Of a DNA stretch of 64,000 bases, positions 1 to 11,783 are shown piece by piece. The first letter of the stretch is position 1; each line of letters starts with the position of its first letter. The position numbers and the translations under genes are program-made. The stretch is from Blumeriella jaapii. Taxonomy: Eukaryota; Ascomycota; Leotiomycetes; Helotiales; Drepanopezizaceae. The stretch lies in the NCBI GenBank assembly GCA_009599575.1, contig VWND01000064.1, positions 1,364,001-1,428,000 of the forward strand, given 5' to 3'. The notes under the pieces are model-generated. The model worked only from the letters and a program-made list of their open reading frames with translations. It was not told the origin of the DNA and ran no database searches.

Positions 1-951
1 GGGGAAGGAACGCAGTCGACCAGGCTTGGCGCGCCGGAGCCCCAGCTGCCAAGTATCTTTACCTGGCCTACCAGGAATGAGAGGGAGACACATGAATTGT
101 GTTGCAAGCTACGAGGTACAACATGCGCATACTCACGCAGGCTAAGGTAATGTCGTTAATCCGGTGAGGTAGAGATGCAAAGACGTGGATTCGTGACCGG
201 TCTGAGAGTTCTGCGCTTCGGAGAATCTGCCGTGCCGTGCCGCGTTCTCGGGCTCACGGGATATCATGCACTTGGGTCTAGAGGTTTTTGATGAGTAGTC
301 AAGAAGAACGGATCGAAGCTGCTAGCACCCAGTGGTGACATCTGCTCTACATACCAGAGGTAAACAGGGATCTTTTGAAATTGGCAGCTCTGAAAGCGTA
401 GCACCGAGTCCAATGACGGCACATAGAAATCAAGCAGAGCACGAGAGCGAAATCGCAGTTGACCTCCTCCAATCGTTGGCATAACAGAGATGAACAGAGG
501 CACATTTGACACATCTTTCCCTTTTGTACACAGGCAACTACGGCCTGTCGGCACAGAAGTCCACTATAATACAAGTTTCCATCCCCAAGCATAACACCAC
601 CACCAATGCTCTGACCGATGTGTACGATTCCGTATCGCTACCCAGAGATGCACGCAAGCAAAACAACAATAACAAACAGGGTACTTTCTATAATCGTCAC
701 ATCTTTCGGCCAGCAACGAACCGGGCAGAAGAGCCCGTCCAGGATATGGCGGTCGACAGATCGCAAAGAGAACACCGTGAGACCTCCATGTGTTGTACTA
801 GAGCGGGTTATAATAAGACAGGGTGTTCGAATACGAGGTTCGCTGGGTGAGGACATCCGATATGTTCAAGGTGACCAGACTCCCAGGGCTTCGTGAGATG
901 CATTGTTTTCGATTAAGTAGGAGCGGAGGGGTGGGTAGTTGAGCGAGTCGA
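1..951. other. intergenic, no gene seen
   Basis: Open frames here are short, overlap each other on both strands and show no recognisable domain. The stretch lies downstream of the TOM40 stop codon and reaches the window edge. I see no tRNA, repeat or conserved motif in it. Confidence 0.5.
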
Positions 952-2155
952 TTAGAATGGGATCTGAGCGTCGAGTGCTGAATCACCCATGTCTTGCTGC
1001 TCTTGCATCTCTTCACCGGCGGCTTCGATCGACACGGCAAGACCAACCTTCGCGGATTGCTGTAGGGGAATTAGCTTGGTTCGGCCTTCCAATGAGCGTG
1101 GGACTGACCTTAAAGTGATCCACTTCAGCTGAGAAAGCCAAGTTCACCGGAGGAGCAACTCTCTTCTCCAACAGACAGCCAAGCTTTCCTGTCGAGTCCA
1201 CCTGGGCCCTGAAAGTAGACATTCTGAAGTTATACTTGGCTCCAACAGTCGTGATCCCCTCCTTTCTAGCCCCTCTCATCATGCCAGCTCCAGATAATCC
1301 AGCGAATTGCAAGTTCAAGTCTACCCCAACCTCTACTTTCTCCGTCAACTTTCTCCAGTATGACGTGCTGATCACACCTCCTGCGGCGTACTGCGCGCTG
1401 GCGATCCAGTCGTTTGATTTGTATTGGGCACAGTATGACAATGCTGTTTCCGGACCTTGGTTCAACGCAATGCGCTGCCAGCTGGCCTCCAAACCAAGAG
1501 CCAAGTTGGGGGTGACTGATTGCAAGTAGCTACCACTAAATACACCAGTCAGGCCGCCATCGAGGAAAGATGGGTTCATGGTCTTCAACGACGCTGTGAA
1601 ATCATCGCCCTTGTAATAGTTTTCAATCTGTGCAATTGCTTGGGTCGGACCGGGAGCAATGTGGAAGTTGGTCTTCGTCACGAGGGAAGGCGTCCAACGA
1701 TAGTTGAATCTAGCATTCAATTGCCCCTCGTTGTCGAGATTTCCTTGCATGTAGATCTAGAAAGCCAGAGTCAGCTGCCATCCTGCAGATAGAAGACTCG
1801 ATGGCCACGGAGCGCCACTCCTCCCACATACCTTGTTGACTCCAAACAAGGCTACAAAGCTGTATGGAGGCAGCCCTTGCGATCCCATAGCGAATGCATG
1901 AGAGACTCGGAATACGGGCGCATTGCTGAAGGCCTTGGTGAGATCTGCCCTCAAGCCGCTGAAGGCGTAGCTGCTCATGAGCACATCCTGCTGAACCTCC
2001 TTCGAGATGTTCTCGACCGTCCCAGGGTTTGACAATCCCAATGCCGCTCTCCGCTCCGAGAAAGAAAGGTAAGAATTCGCCAAAGCCACGGAGATCGGGT
2101 TGTTGTAGACGAACCCCAAAGGAGAATCCTTCTCTAGCTCCATGATGGCCGACAT
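952..2155 (-). CDS. TOM40: TOM40, mitochondrial outer-membrane import channel
   Basis: Beta-barrel pore of the TOM complex, through which nearly all nuclear-encoded mitochondrial proteins enter. Three exons on the minus strand: 2155-1832, 1756-1109 and 1059-952, giving 359 residues, close to the usual fungal length. The first intron is GTATGT..TAG and the second GTCAGT..CAG. Family marks include [11 protein letters not shown] N-terminal text, the strand segment [18 protein letters not shown], the stretch [12 protein letters not shown], and the C-terminal join [17 protein letters not shown] across the second intron. The tail is acidic and Gln-rich ([21 protein letters not shown]). The start was chosen as the first ATG in the open frame, giving a short N-terminus before the conserved barrel. 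No signal peptide is expected, as the family inserts via the SAM complex. Family identity is secure; the exact start is less so. Confidence 0.93.
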
Positions 2156-3088
2156 TGTCCGGGCGGAGTTGTTGCGAAGACGGGGAACAGAAAGATTGGA
2201 TGGGACGTAAGTGGTGCGCGTCGATGGAAAGCTTTCTTTGGTGGTGTTGACGGGCAGATGCAGCAGGTCTCGCTGGGGACGATGCGCGGCAGCAACTTTT
2301 TTTGCGAAAGGAGCTTCGAGCGGTCGTCAGAAATAAATCCTCAGGCATGAATCCTCAGACACCAGGCGCCAACCCGGGCCGTGGAACTGCGATCCGGCCC
2401 AACATCGGCACACGCTGTTATTGGCCGAATAGTCGAGCCTTGGCAGCGTGCTAGCGTCTCAAGCTCACTCTTGTTTTAGCGGCGATATCATCGCAATCGC
2501 ACGCTCGAACACCTTTGAGATACTTACCTCCTCGACTTCTCTTTTCCACATCCACACTGCGCGAGCGCTCTGGACCAGACCAGACCAGAGGAATTTCCAG
2601 TCACATCAACTACTGACTGGCTGACTTCTCCGTCTGTTGGGTGTCCGAGGCGCATCACACACCTTCCCCTTGCGTACTTTGCTGTCCTTTGCTCTCCTTC
2701 TACAGTACTTTTACCCTGCCTACCTGCGTCCAGCTCTGCACGTGTTCTCTCTCTTCTCTCTGCCCTGGTTCTGGAAACCGCAGACACTGTATCTTCCTTC
2801 GAAGACGTCTGGGAAAAGTGCTTGCTAGCCTCGGACTTTTCGAATTGCACTTTTGCCGTTACAGGCCACCACGCCGTCAACATGGACACTCTTCTGTGCG
2901 TTCACCTTTCCTTCATCAACACCTCTCTCCTCTCTCCTCTCTCCTCCCCCCCCACCAGCTTCCCCGTCACCCGGTTCCCTCCACACTTTTCTAATTCCAA
3001 ATTCGTCTCCTTGGTCTCCTGACCTCGGGATACCGCTTGATTCATCTGCACACATCCCTTCCTTCAAACTCCCCCACATTCAGACAAA

Positions 3089-4619
3089 ATGGTGGTCCAC
3101 GGCATCAAGGCGAACGCGAGTGACAGCGAAGCCGACGACCCGAAGAAGATCGGCACGATCTATCGGCGCTGTGGCCGTTACACACAGATAGTGGAGGCAG
3201 AGGCTGATACCGAAAGCAGTACTGCAGAGATTGCGGCGAACTCTCCAAGATATCGCAGACGCTCGTCCACCTTCATTGACGGCGTTCACAATGTGAAGGA
3301 TGACAAGAATGCTCACATGGCTCCGGCCCAGCTCTACAGCACCATGTCCGGTAGACTTTTCCACTCGGGAAAGATTGCCATCGTCCTCGTCGGCCTTCCA
3401 GCTCGAGGCAAGACGTGAGTCGAAGCTGCACGCTCCGTCAGCTTGAGGGCTGAACTAACCTCCGCAGGCACATCTCTGTCTCGCTTTCGCGCTACCTGCA
3501 ATGGTGAGGAATCATCTGCCCCCGATCATGATAATCAGCTCACGTTTTTCAGGTTGGGTGTGAAGACTCGTGTTTTCCATCTGGGAGACTATCGTCGTGC
3601 GACCATGGGTGAAGGAGTTAAGGTCCCTGAGGATTACTTTTTCGCAAACGCCTCCGCCCCTTCAGTCATGCTTCGCCAGAAAATCCTCAAGAAGTGTCGT
3701 GAAGACATCTATGCCTGGCTCAACCATGAGAACGGCCAAGTTGCGATCTACGATGCCGTCAATCCTCTCGCTATGGGTCGTCGATCGCTTGCTAAAGAAT
3801 TCGCGAAGCATGACGTCCAGGTTCGTTACAAATAGATGCCTCGAAGTTTGTTCCATATTGACGTGTTCTTAGACCCTCTTTCTCGAATCCTACGTCACCG
3901 ATCAGAAGATCTTGGAGGAGAACGCCCGCAGCGTCAAGATCTACTCGCCTGACGTAAGGGACACAATTTACATGTTCTTAAGAGATTGCTAACAGACAGT
4001 AGTTCATCGGAATGGACCCTGACGAGGCCGCCAAACTTTACTTGAGAAGAATCGACATGAAGATCCCATCATTTGAGACTATGACCGAAGATGACCTCAA
4101 TTTCGTCAAGATGATTAATGCCGGTCGAAGCATCGAGTACAACAACGTCAGCTTTGGTTATCTTTCTCACCGCATCGTTTTCTATCTCATGAATCTCCAC
4201 ATCAAATCTCGTGTCACATACTTCGCCCGTGCCGGGAGATCAGGCAAGGAAGATTTGTATAAGACCGACGCACCACTTGGCGAAGAGGGACATGCATATG
4301 CTAAGAGACTGGCCGATATGTTGCTTAGCCATAGAGTGAAGGAGAGAGAAGAACTAATCGCAGCCGGTGGCTCGGACGCTCCTCTGAAACCATTGACCGT
4401 CTGGACCTCTACCCGTAAGAGAACCGTTGAGACAGCAGAGTGCTTCAAGGAACGTGGAATCACAGTCCGTCAGAGATCTCAGATGAGCCAACTCAACCCC
4501 GGCGACTGTGAGAAGCTCTCGGATAACGCCATTCGCAGACTCTACCCGAATGAAGTCGACAAGCATCTAGCTGATCCTTATCATCATCGCTACCCCCGAG
4601 CTGAGGTATTTTCACCCTT

Positions 4620-4664
<45 letters not shown>

Positions 4665-5172
4665 GAATGGAACTGATCCTGTACTAGTCTTATCACGATC
4701 TTGCTGTCCGACTTGAGCCAATCATCCTCGAACTTGAGCGTGAGCAAAACGATCTTCTCATCATCGCCCACGAATCTGTTCTCCGCGTTCTTTACGGCTA
4801 TTTGATGGCTTGTGATGCTATGGACATTCCAACCTTGAGGTTCCCACGCAACGAGGTCATTGAAGTAAGTAATTCAATGTGATACCCCCCTTGTATTCGA
4901 TCATTCTAACACTGCTCTAGATCATTCCTGCTTCGTACCAAAACGAGGCCAAGCGACTAGAGATCCCCAACCTTGATCAGGCCATGATTTACGACTCACC
5001 AGAAGACCTCAAGATCCATGTTCAGTCCAGCGGTGTTGGCAGCCCAGTTTCCGGAATCGGTACTCCGTCCGCCACCAACGGCACACCCACTGGCGAGAAG
5101 TTCAGCCCCTTGACGAAGGTCACTTCTCAATTGGGTTCGCTCCGGGTCGAGAACCCATTATCTAAGGACTAA
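3089..5172 (+). CDS. 6-phosphofructo-2-kinase with an altered phosphatase site
   Basis: Makes fructose 2,6-bisphosphate, the activator of glycolytic phosphofructokinase, in the cytosol. Seven exons (3089-3414, 3468-3503, 3553-3820, 3873-3953, 4003-4605, 4688-4864, 4921-5172) give 580 residues. The kinase half has a Walker A loop (GLPARGKT, interrupted by the first intron) and the downstream NYVD-like region FIGMDPDEA. The C-terminal half has the histidine-phosphatase fold, including YPRAESYHDLAVRLEP and IAHESVLRVLYGY. However, the catalytic RHG motif reads RAG: Ala314, codon 4231-4233, stands where the phospho-accepting His should be. Yeast Pfk26 similarly lacks this His (Ser there) and has no phosphatase activity, so this protein is inferred to be kinase-only. 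The N-terminus is Ser/Arg-rich (RYRRRSSTF), a plausible phospho-regulated region. The fifth intron carries a 42-T run. Confidence 0.93.
4622..4663 (+). repeat. T42 homopolymer inside an intron
   Basis: An uninterrupted run of 42 T makes up about half of the 82-nt intron 4606-4687 (GTATTT..CTAG) of the PFK2-type gene. It lies between donor and acceptor where a polypyrimidine tract would sit, but is far longer than usual. Run length may be unreliable in sequencing. Confidence 0.95.
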
Positions 5173-7331
5173 GCCAACTCTCGTCGACTCATCTGGCCTG
5201 ATTCCATGTCTTTGGATCTCCGGTGGGCCTCTTAAACATGCCTCTTACGGTTGCGTGTATGACGGCTCGAGCCTGTTTCTCTCGTATTATTCGGTCTTCG
5301 AATACTACTTCTACGCTGCACTGGTCCTACGGACTCTTTGCTTTTTTATTTTGACGTTGTCGCTTGGAGAGCTGGTCACGTCTGCTTGCAGAATTGTCGC
5401 CTCTCGCCTCTCGCCTCTCGCCTCGTCTCCTGTGTCCTAGGGCACCACCATATCTCGACATGGGATTCTGATTTTTTCCTTGTTTTTCTTCCTCGATGGA
5501 ATTTCATTCCTGGATGGCTGGGTAGCTGGATGGATGGAGGGTCTAAAGGGCGACTGGATCGGACAGAATGTGATTAGGGGAGCGGAGTTCACAAGATTGG
5601 CTGCATCATGGGGTGGATATGTCTCACGATACCACACGGCAGGCTTTCGTGGTTTTCTCTTCGCCTGTTCTTTACACTGGTGCGGCAATGGATACATTTG
5701 CAAACGAGCGTCTCGTTGAGGGATACAACTGATAAGATGAAATGGGTTTCTCATTGAGAGACCTAGGGTAGGTACCTGTCACGCTCACTGGTTATTTGCG
5801 AGTATCTGTTTTGTGACTGACCGCTGGAAATGAGTAGACGTGGTCTTCGCTTGCTACGTACATGAGTTCGAAATGGCTTCTGCATCGTAAGGCTTAGCTC
5901 TGCAGCACTCCATAGGTTCCTTCGAATTGGCTTCATACGAATTGTGTTCATACTCACTCACTCTGCTTTGCTGACAGCAGGAGGCGTTCCGCATATCTCT
6001 CTCCAGAAATTTAACCTAGAAGCGATGTTGGCGTTCTCTTGTCGTAGTAATAGGTTTCTGGAAAGGATAAGATCGAGTGATGATGGGAGGATTCCTCCTA
6101 GACACTTTCAAGGAGGGATCACATTGCCTTGCCCAGAACCAGATGTTGCTGCTCTAACGTTTACCTGTATAAGCAATAGCGGGCAAACGGAATGTACTCG
6201 ATAAGAATGGAATGCTGCGCCCTATCAGGTAGAACTTCCTGCTTCCTGCTTCCTGCTTCCTATTTCCCACTTCCTACTTCTATTGCAAGAAACGGATCTC
6301 ATGGCGAAGGCAAGCATCCAGCGGCACTCAGGATGCTCCGTATCTAGAAGCTACGTACGGAGTAGCTGGGGTATGATGACATAGGCAAGTAAATCGACGA
6401 CACGAACTCAAGATCACTGAAGGATCAGCGGCCCCCGTCGACCTTCTCCTTGATAAGTTTTCAAAAGCCTTTGAGATTTCACACTAGCTTTCGACAGCGT
6501 GCCTTAACACCTCCAGACGATGGGTTTTCAGAGCTGACTCTCCAAAGACATGGTGCGGTTCCGCTCCAGAAGAACAAGAAGCTCATAAAACTTCGGAGTT
6601 GAAATTTGTGCGTTGGAGTGCCAGCATCTCTCACATGCCTCGTAGGCACGATGAATGCTACCCCCCTCCCCCCCTCTAATTGAATTTTAAATCTGTGGTG
6701 CAGATCATACCAGAAATTGTAACATTCAATTAGGGTGAGAAGGGGGAGAGGGGGGTGGTTGGTATATCGAACCTTCCTTCTTCAATCTCGTTCCACACCT
6801 TCGGGCCTATAAACTATGGGACACGTTTAGACCCTTACAGACATAGATAGAGTGATACTTTTCGGCGTCAAAAACATGACTCCCTTGTCCCACAAGCAAG
6901 TATGGAATAAACGTTCAAAAAGCGGGCAAATCAACTAAACGATGTTAACCTTCTAGCTTGGTGCATCTGGTCGGAGGCTGGTATGTACAGTATAGTACAT
7001 ACATACGGTATGAACAGACGACGCTTCGATTTTGGATTACGAAATGGTGACCGGAGTACCAAACCACTAGCAAGAACGGTTTTTGCATAGCTACCAAGGA
7101 AATTCTTCTAGCATACGAAATCCGAAACAAAACAAAGGGTTGCGATCGCAAGATCAAAAGGAAAAGCTCTACGTACAGTAGCTACGAACACCCCGGATCA
7201 TAATTTCGCCGAACACTCAGAACCTTCCCCCAGCTAGCTTCAACTCCCCTCCCACAAGCAAAGCTACAGTCCACCTAACACAGAACCACACATATACCCA
7301 TGAATCGACTTCTCCATACGCGACCCTCACG
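5173..7331. other. intergenic region with low-complexity tracts
   Basis: No gene seen. It contains a short CTTCCTG-type tandem (6235-6285), a C-rich/G-rich foldback (listed separately), and a TACAGTATAGTACATACATA stretch near 6985 of the palindromic type found throughout the window. Open frames are short and without domains. Confidence 0.5.
6658..6763. repeat. C-run/G-run inverted repeat (foldback)
   Basis: The left arm is a C-rich tract followed by TCTAATTGAATTTT. About 45 nt later come AACATTCAATTAGGGTGAG and a G-rich tract. The arms are imperfect reverse complements, with AATTGAAT against ATTCAATT as the core, and could form a long hairpin. It may be a small foldback element or a relic. 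No target duplication is obvious. Confidence 0.55.
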
Positions 7332-8281
7332 ATGCCCTTCGACTCGCCTCTTCCGCCGTACAACTCCTCCGACCCAACGGCCACCTTCCTCAACTCCTCC
7401 TGCCTCGACCTCCTCATGATCGAGCTTGTGCCCATGGCCTACCGAGTCGTGAACGAGGTAGATGCCGCCTCTCTCGACGACAGGATAGCACCCAGCGCAA
7501 AGGACTCCAAAGCGGGAAACGAAAGCAGCGTGAAGAGCACGGGCACTACCGCTGCAGGCGCAGGGAGTGTAGCGGGAGGCACGAGTACTGCGGGAGGGAG
7601 GAAGATGGAAGAGGATGAGGAGAGGGACGCCGTCTTCTACAGGCTGGAGATGTTGGGCTACAGGGTTGGGCAGGGGCTGGTAGAACGGTATGCTCGCGTC
7701 CCTGATTCGTTGACTGCCATCTCCTGGCCGAGGGTCTTGTCAGGCTTCGGGGATCGAGAGAAGTCAGAACAGAGGAGGAGAGACGATAGACCCGGGCGTG
7801 AAAAGACATCTGCTGATCAGAAGATACCGATGGCAGATTCTCCCGAGACAGACCCCGCTTCACCGACACCCTGGACGTGATCAAATTTCTCTGCAAAGAT
7901 CTCTGGATGCTGGTCTTCAGGAAACAAATCGACAACCTGAAGACGAATCACCGAGTTCGTTCCCTTTCCCCCTTCTCATCTCTCCACAACCCATTTCACA
8001 CATGTTGCCGTCCCGCTTTGATTCTTTTTCCGAACTAGAGGCTAACGCCTGATGGTAAGGGCGTCTATGTCCTAACAGACAACTCTTTCCGGCCCTTCGC
8101 CCGTATGTCAACGGAAGCAGGCGGGAACGCCGTCCCGCGCGCGCAGCCCTTCCTCTGGTTCCCGTGCGGTATCATACGGGGTGCGCTGGCGAGCATGGGC
8201 ACCAATGCGACGGTGCAGGCTGAGAGCAGCGAGTTGCCGGGCGCGACTTTCCAGATCAAGAGTTTGCCTGCGAAGACCTGA
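7332..8281 (+). CDS. TRS33: TRAPP complex subunit TRS33 (TRAPPC6/Bet3 family)
   Basis: Subunit of the TRAPP tethering complexes, Rab-GEFs acting in ER-Golgi and intra-Golgi traffic. Three exons (7332-7687, 7837-7954, 8060-8281) give 231 residues. The first splice restores [21 protein letters not shown], and the second [15 protein letters not shown], both matching the family. Conserved marks are the N-terminal [21 protein letters not shown] helix, [26 protein letters not shown] and the C-terminal [12 protein letters not shown] low-complexity insert rich in Ser, Gly and Thr (roughly residues 55-90) makes it longer than animal homologues, as is common in filamentous fungi. The donor of the second intron, GTTCGT, is weak. 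Confidence 0.9.
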
Positions 8282-8918
8282 TCAGGATGGGAAGGTTAGG
8301 TAGAGAAAAAGACGAGGGAAAGGCGTGGAAATCGGGGTGACTGGATGCAGGGAGGCTTGTGTCGATATTCGGAGCGATAGCGGCATATTCGGAGTTCTCG
8401 GGTGAAATTTGATATACACCCGTGGCGTTCAGGGCAAGGCATTGCACACCGGACAGTGGGGTTGATACCTGGGACGTTCACATGCCACAACCAGAGCAAG
8501 ACTTGTTTTGGTATTCAATGCATTTTGCGTCTCAGCTCTTCAATTCGTATCGTCATAAACCCCTCCTTCGTACTTATCCGCCGGTTTCCTCTGCCGTCCC
8601 ATCAAGCCCTCAATCGGTCGTAACTAGAAAGGCACGAATGAAAGAAGAGAAGGAATGTTCCACCACAATCTTGCCATCTAGCCGATGTACATCGAGAAGG
8701 AAGTTGAGCCGTCACAGCCTATCTACGCAAGCGCCACCGATCAGTCAGGAGTCCTACCAAAGAAGATCCAAAGCAAAACACTAGACCCAGACATGGTTGT
8801 TCCTCTCTTCGCGCGATACAGGCGTGAGACACCAAACAATGCAATCGACCGCTTTCAAGCTAGTTGGGAGGAAAGAAAACAGACTGACGAAAGAGAGTAA
8901 GACGGGAATATGGGGAGA
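8282..8918. other. convergent intergenic region, no gene seen
   Basis: Lies between the 3' ends of TRS33 (+) and malate dehydrogenase (-). Only short overlapping frames occur and I see no repeat or RNA gene. Confidence 0.5.
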
Positions 8919-10240
8919 CTACTTTTGGGGTGGGTTGTGAGCGAAATCAACACCCTTCTTGATGTTGCCCTTGAGGCCCTCTACGCAAGCCTTGAGCAGG
9001 ACCTTCTCCTTCTCGTCGATGTTCGCCAGTGGGTTTTGGGCCTTCTCGGCTCCCGATGTCTGTGTTTCCGTTAGCACATAACGTGTAGGCAAGAGAGGCA
9101 TGGGAGACCTACGCCCAGCTCAACAGGCACAGAGAAGAAATCGCAGCCGGTTTCCTTGGCGATCGCGTCTCCTCCTGACACGCCCCCGAGGTGGATGAAC
9201 GTAGGGGTGACGATGCCCTTCTCTCCGGAGAGAGCCTTGAGGACAGCCTCGGCCATACTGCATTATGTTAGCGAGAACTCTAGGTACTGAGATGATGCAA
9301 AGACTTGCCGGTAACCAGCGTAAGCCATCGAAAGTGTAGCACTTCCAGCTCCGTCTTTGGCAGCCACAACCTCGTCACCACCAAACTGTACGCGCTTTAT
9401 CAACGCAGCAAGCTTCTCTTCTGGGATCTTCTGGCTGAGCTGGCTGAATAGTGGAACAATGGTCTCGCCAGAGTGACCACCAATGACCGGGATAGTCAAG
9501 CTCTGGGGGTTCTTCTCGCCAAGGATCTCAGCGACGAAGGTCTCGGCGCGGACGACATCGAGGGTGGTAACACCAAAGAGACGCTTAGCGTCGAAAACAC
9601 CCTTTGCCTTGAGGACCTCGGCTGCGATAGGCACAGTGCTGTTGACGGGGTTGGAGATGATGAGGATGTAGGCCTTGGGAGCAACCTCGGCGATCACTTC
9701 GATGAGGCCTTTGACGATGCCAGCGTTGATGTTGAAGAGGTCGTCGCGGGACATGCCTGGCTTGCCTGTTGATTGTTAGTCTGTAGCTTCCAAACACCAT
9801 ACATCGAATTGTTTTGGAAAGTGGAACGTACGGGGAATTCCGGCTGGAATTACAACGATGTCGGCGTCCTTGAATGCAGACTTTGCTCCGTCATCCCCTG
9901 GCAGATAGCCGGTGACTTTCTAGATCCCATCAGCTAGAGCCCAAACCCTTGCTAAGATGCGTGTACGTACGGCTGGCGAGGAGATGTGGGAGAGATCGGC
10001 GGCAACGCCTGGAGTGTTGACTACATCGTACAAGGCGAGCTCGGTGATATAGGGAGAGGTCTTGAGGAGGAGGGACAACGGCTATCGAGTAGGTTAGCAA
10101 GGCACGCGAATAGTTGCGAACCGAGTTTCTGACCTGTCCAATTCCACCGGAAGCACCAGCGACAACTGTGGCATGATTAGTCGTGCTTGTTATCGCCTGC
10201 AGCAGAGAACATATGTAGACGTACCGGCTTTAATTCCCAT
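8919..10240 (-). CDS. NAD-dependent malate dehydrogenase, cytosolic type
   Basis: Interconverts malate and oxaloacetate with NAD. Seven exons on the minus strand (10240-10225, 10165-10134, 10081-9971, 9919-9832, 9765-9309, 9257-9113, 9059-8919) give 329 residues. The protein begins [20 protein letters not shown], so the NAD-binding loop is at the N-terminus with no presequence. This points to the cytosolic rather than the mitochondrial isoenzyme. Catalytic text includes the [14 protein letters not shown] substrate loop, ISNPVNST, and GGHSGET with the catalytic His. The C-terminus is NPPQK, with no SKL-type peroxisomal signal. The first exon is only 16 nt. Intron 9258-9308 has a GC donor (GCAAGT), chosen because it joins YAGYR to MAEAVLKAL as the family requires. 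Confidence 0.93.
9258..9308 (-). other. GC-AG intron in malate dehydrogenase
   Basis: The donor reads CG|GCAAGT and the acceptor ATGCAG|T on the minus strand. GCAAGT is the usual consensus of the minor GC-AG class handled by the major spliceosome. Conserved protein on both sides fixes the junction. Confidence 0.85.
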
Positions 10241-11034
10241 GTTGACGAGGAGGTTGAGGCAAGGATTCAAGAATCTGTATTTACCCCGCATCAGTGAGCT
10301 GCTCCACCTAGATGCTAGAGAATCAACAGATTTCACATACCTAGATACTGGTGGTAGTTTCCTGGTCAATCGAGAGAACAGTAGAGTCAAAGATCAGTCA
10401 AAGATGGGTATGTAGCCTTTGGAGTTCGAATCACCCTTTTGTAGAGATGAGGGGGAGGGGTATGCTGCGGGTTAAGAAGGAGCTAGCGCAACATGGTGGG
10501 GTTGATGTTTGGCTGTTCGAATCTGTGCTCACCTGTGCAAGGTCTCAATATCAGTCGTGCTGGCTTCTTAAGGTTTGTAAGATGAAGATATACAAGAGAT
10601 GGTGTTACTTTTGAGTGGACGGTGAAGTTATGATAGGTGCTAGCAGAGCACTTGGCCGAGGTTTCGTCGGAGAGGGTCGGAGGTGAGTCGGGGAGGGGAG
10701 GGTTGGTTTTCCTGTCCTTGGATTGGTTCAGGAACTCACTTGTCTTGTCTTCTTCACATGCCCGAGATCTCACCCGTGCTGCCCACAACGGCGTGGATAT
10801 GTGCTTTGCTGCTTGCCGACGTCAAATGGCATTTGGAGTTCTCAGATTCGTCATTGCCAGATGCTCAACTGATGCACCAGCCACAACCTCTTCTCACTAG
10901 CATTTCAGAAGGCCAAAGATATAGCGGTGTGTTTGGGTCAGAGATTGCAGAAAACTGCTGGAATTGTGCTCTATTTGTTCATGGGTGCTAGCAACACGAT
11001 TCCCGATCCCGATCCCACTCCCCCAACTCCAATT
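10241..11034. other. intergenic region, no gene seen
   Basis: Separates malate dehydrogenase (starting leftward) from the 3' end of the L28e gene. It should hold the malate dehydrogenase promoter. No convincing frame, repeat or RNA gene is visible. Confidence 0.5.
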
Positions 11035-11783
11035 CTACTCGTCCTTCTCAGCAGCAGCCTTCTTGGCCTTCGAGCCACGAAGCTTCGACTCGGGCAGGTC
11101 CTTCTTGGGTCGTTGGGACTGACGGATGGCAGAGGCACGGGCAACGGCAGGGGCACGGAGATCAGGTCGGTATCCAGATTTGGCGACGGCGTTGGCGATT
11201 GCCTTGTAGGTCCTAGAAGTGTGTCAGCGCCTCCCATTGAACACGCGACGCTGCCATCGCTGCTTACTTTCTTGTGGTCTTGTTTCCGCCAAAGGTGGTC
11301 GTGATGGCGCCTCGTCCCGGCTTTTGGGCGTGGTTGGCCTTCTTGGTGACCAGCGTAACACCGCCCTTGTCTCCCGCAGCTGGTGCAACTCCGACGGCCT
11401 GTACGAATTAGTATGCGTGCGTCTTTGGATCACTTCATCCAGCTGCCGAAGCGTACCTTGTCGTTGACGAAACCGGCTTGCTGTGTTCCAGTTAGTCTCG
11501 AACAAGCGGTTGGAGCTCCTGGTTCTCAGACCTTGCGCGAATGCTTATTGACCAAGTTGAGAGGATCGCGAGAGAATCGAACACCTCCACTCTGCGCGCG
11601 CTTCACGAGGAAGGCATTCTGGGCTCCTGCGATCCGGAATTAGTCCCTCTCAATTCTGCGATGGCTCACACCCCAGCCTCCTGTCGCGGCCAGCGCAGAT
11701 CCATCAATATCGCGACAGAGGTGGCACGTACCGACGACCTCCCAGATCAAGTCCGCTGACACTTGGCTCGAGAAGTGTGACAT
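11035..11783 (-). CDS. RPL28: 60S ribosomal protein L28 (eL28)
   Basis: Large-subunit ribosomal protein of the L28e family. Five exons on the minus strand (11783-11732, 11626-11532, 11480-11457, 11398-11268, 11212-11035) give 159 residues. The start MSHFSSQVSADLIWEVVG continues across the first intron into AQNAFLVKRAQSGGVRFSRD, matching the family. Later text includes LNLVNKHSRK|QAGFVNDK and TTFGGNKTTRK|TYKAIAN. The C-terminus is Lys-rich and ends EKDE. Exon 3 is only 24 nt. Intron density is high for so short a gene, as is usual for fungal ribosomal protein genes. Confidence 0.93.

Noticed and set aside
820..850. Possible tRNA B box (GTGTTCGAATACG) and similar GTTCGAATC strings near 10426 and 10515
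   Set aside because: No matching A box at the right distance and no cloverleaf could be drawn by eye.
2524..3022. Frames upstream of the PFK2 gene, including an ATG at 2881
   Set aside because: They fall in a pyrimidine-rich leader. A 5' UTR intron ending at TTCAG before 3084 is possible, but an ATG at 2881 would not be in frame with the conserved protein.
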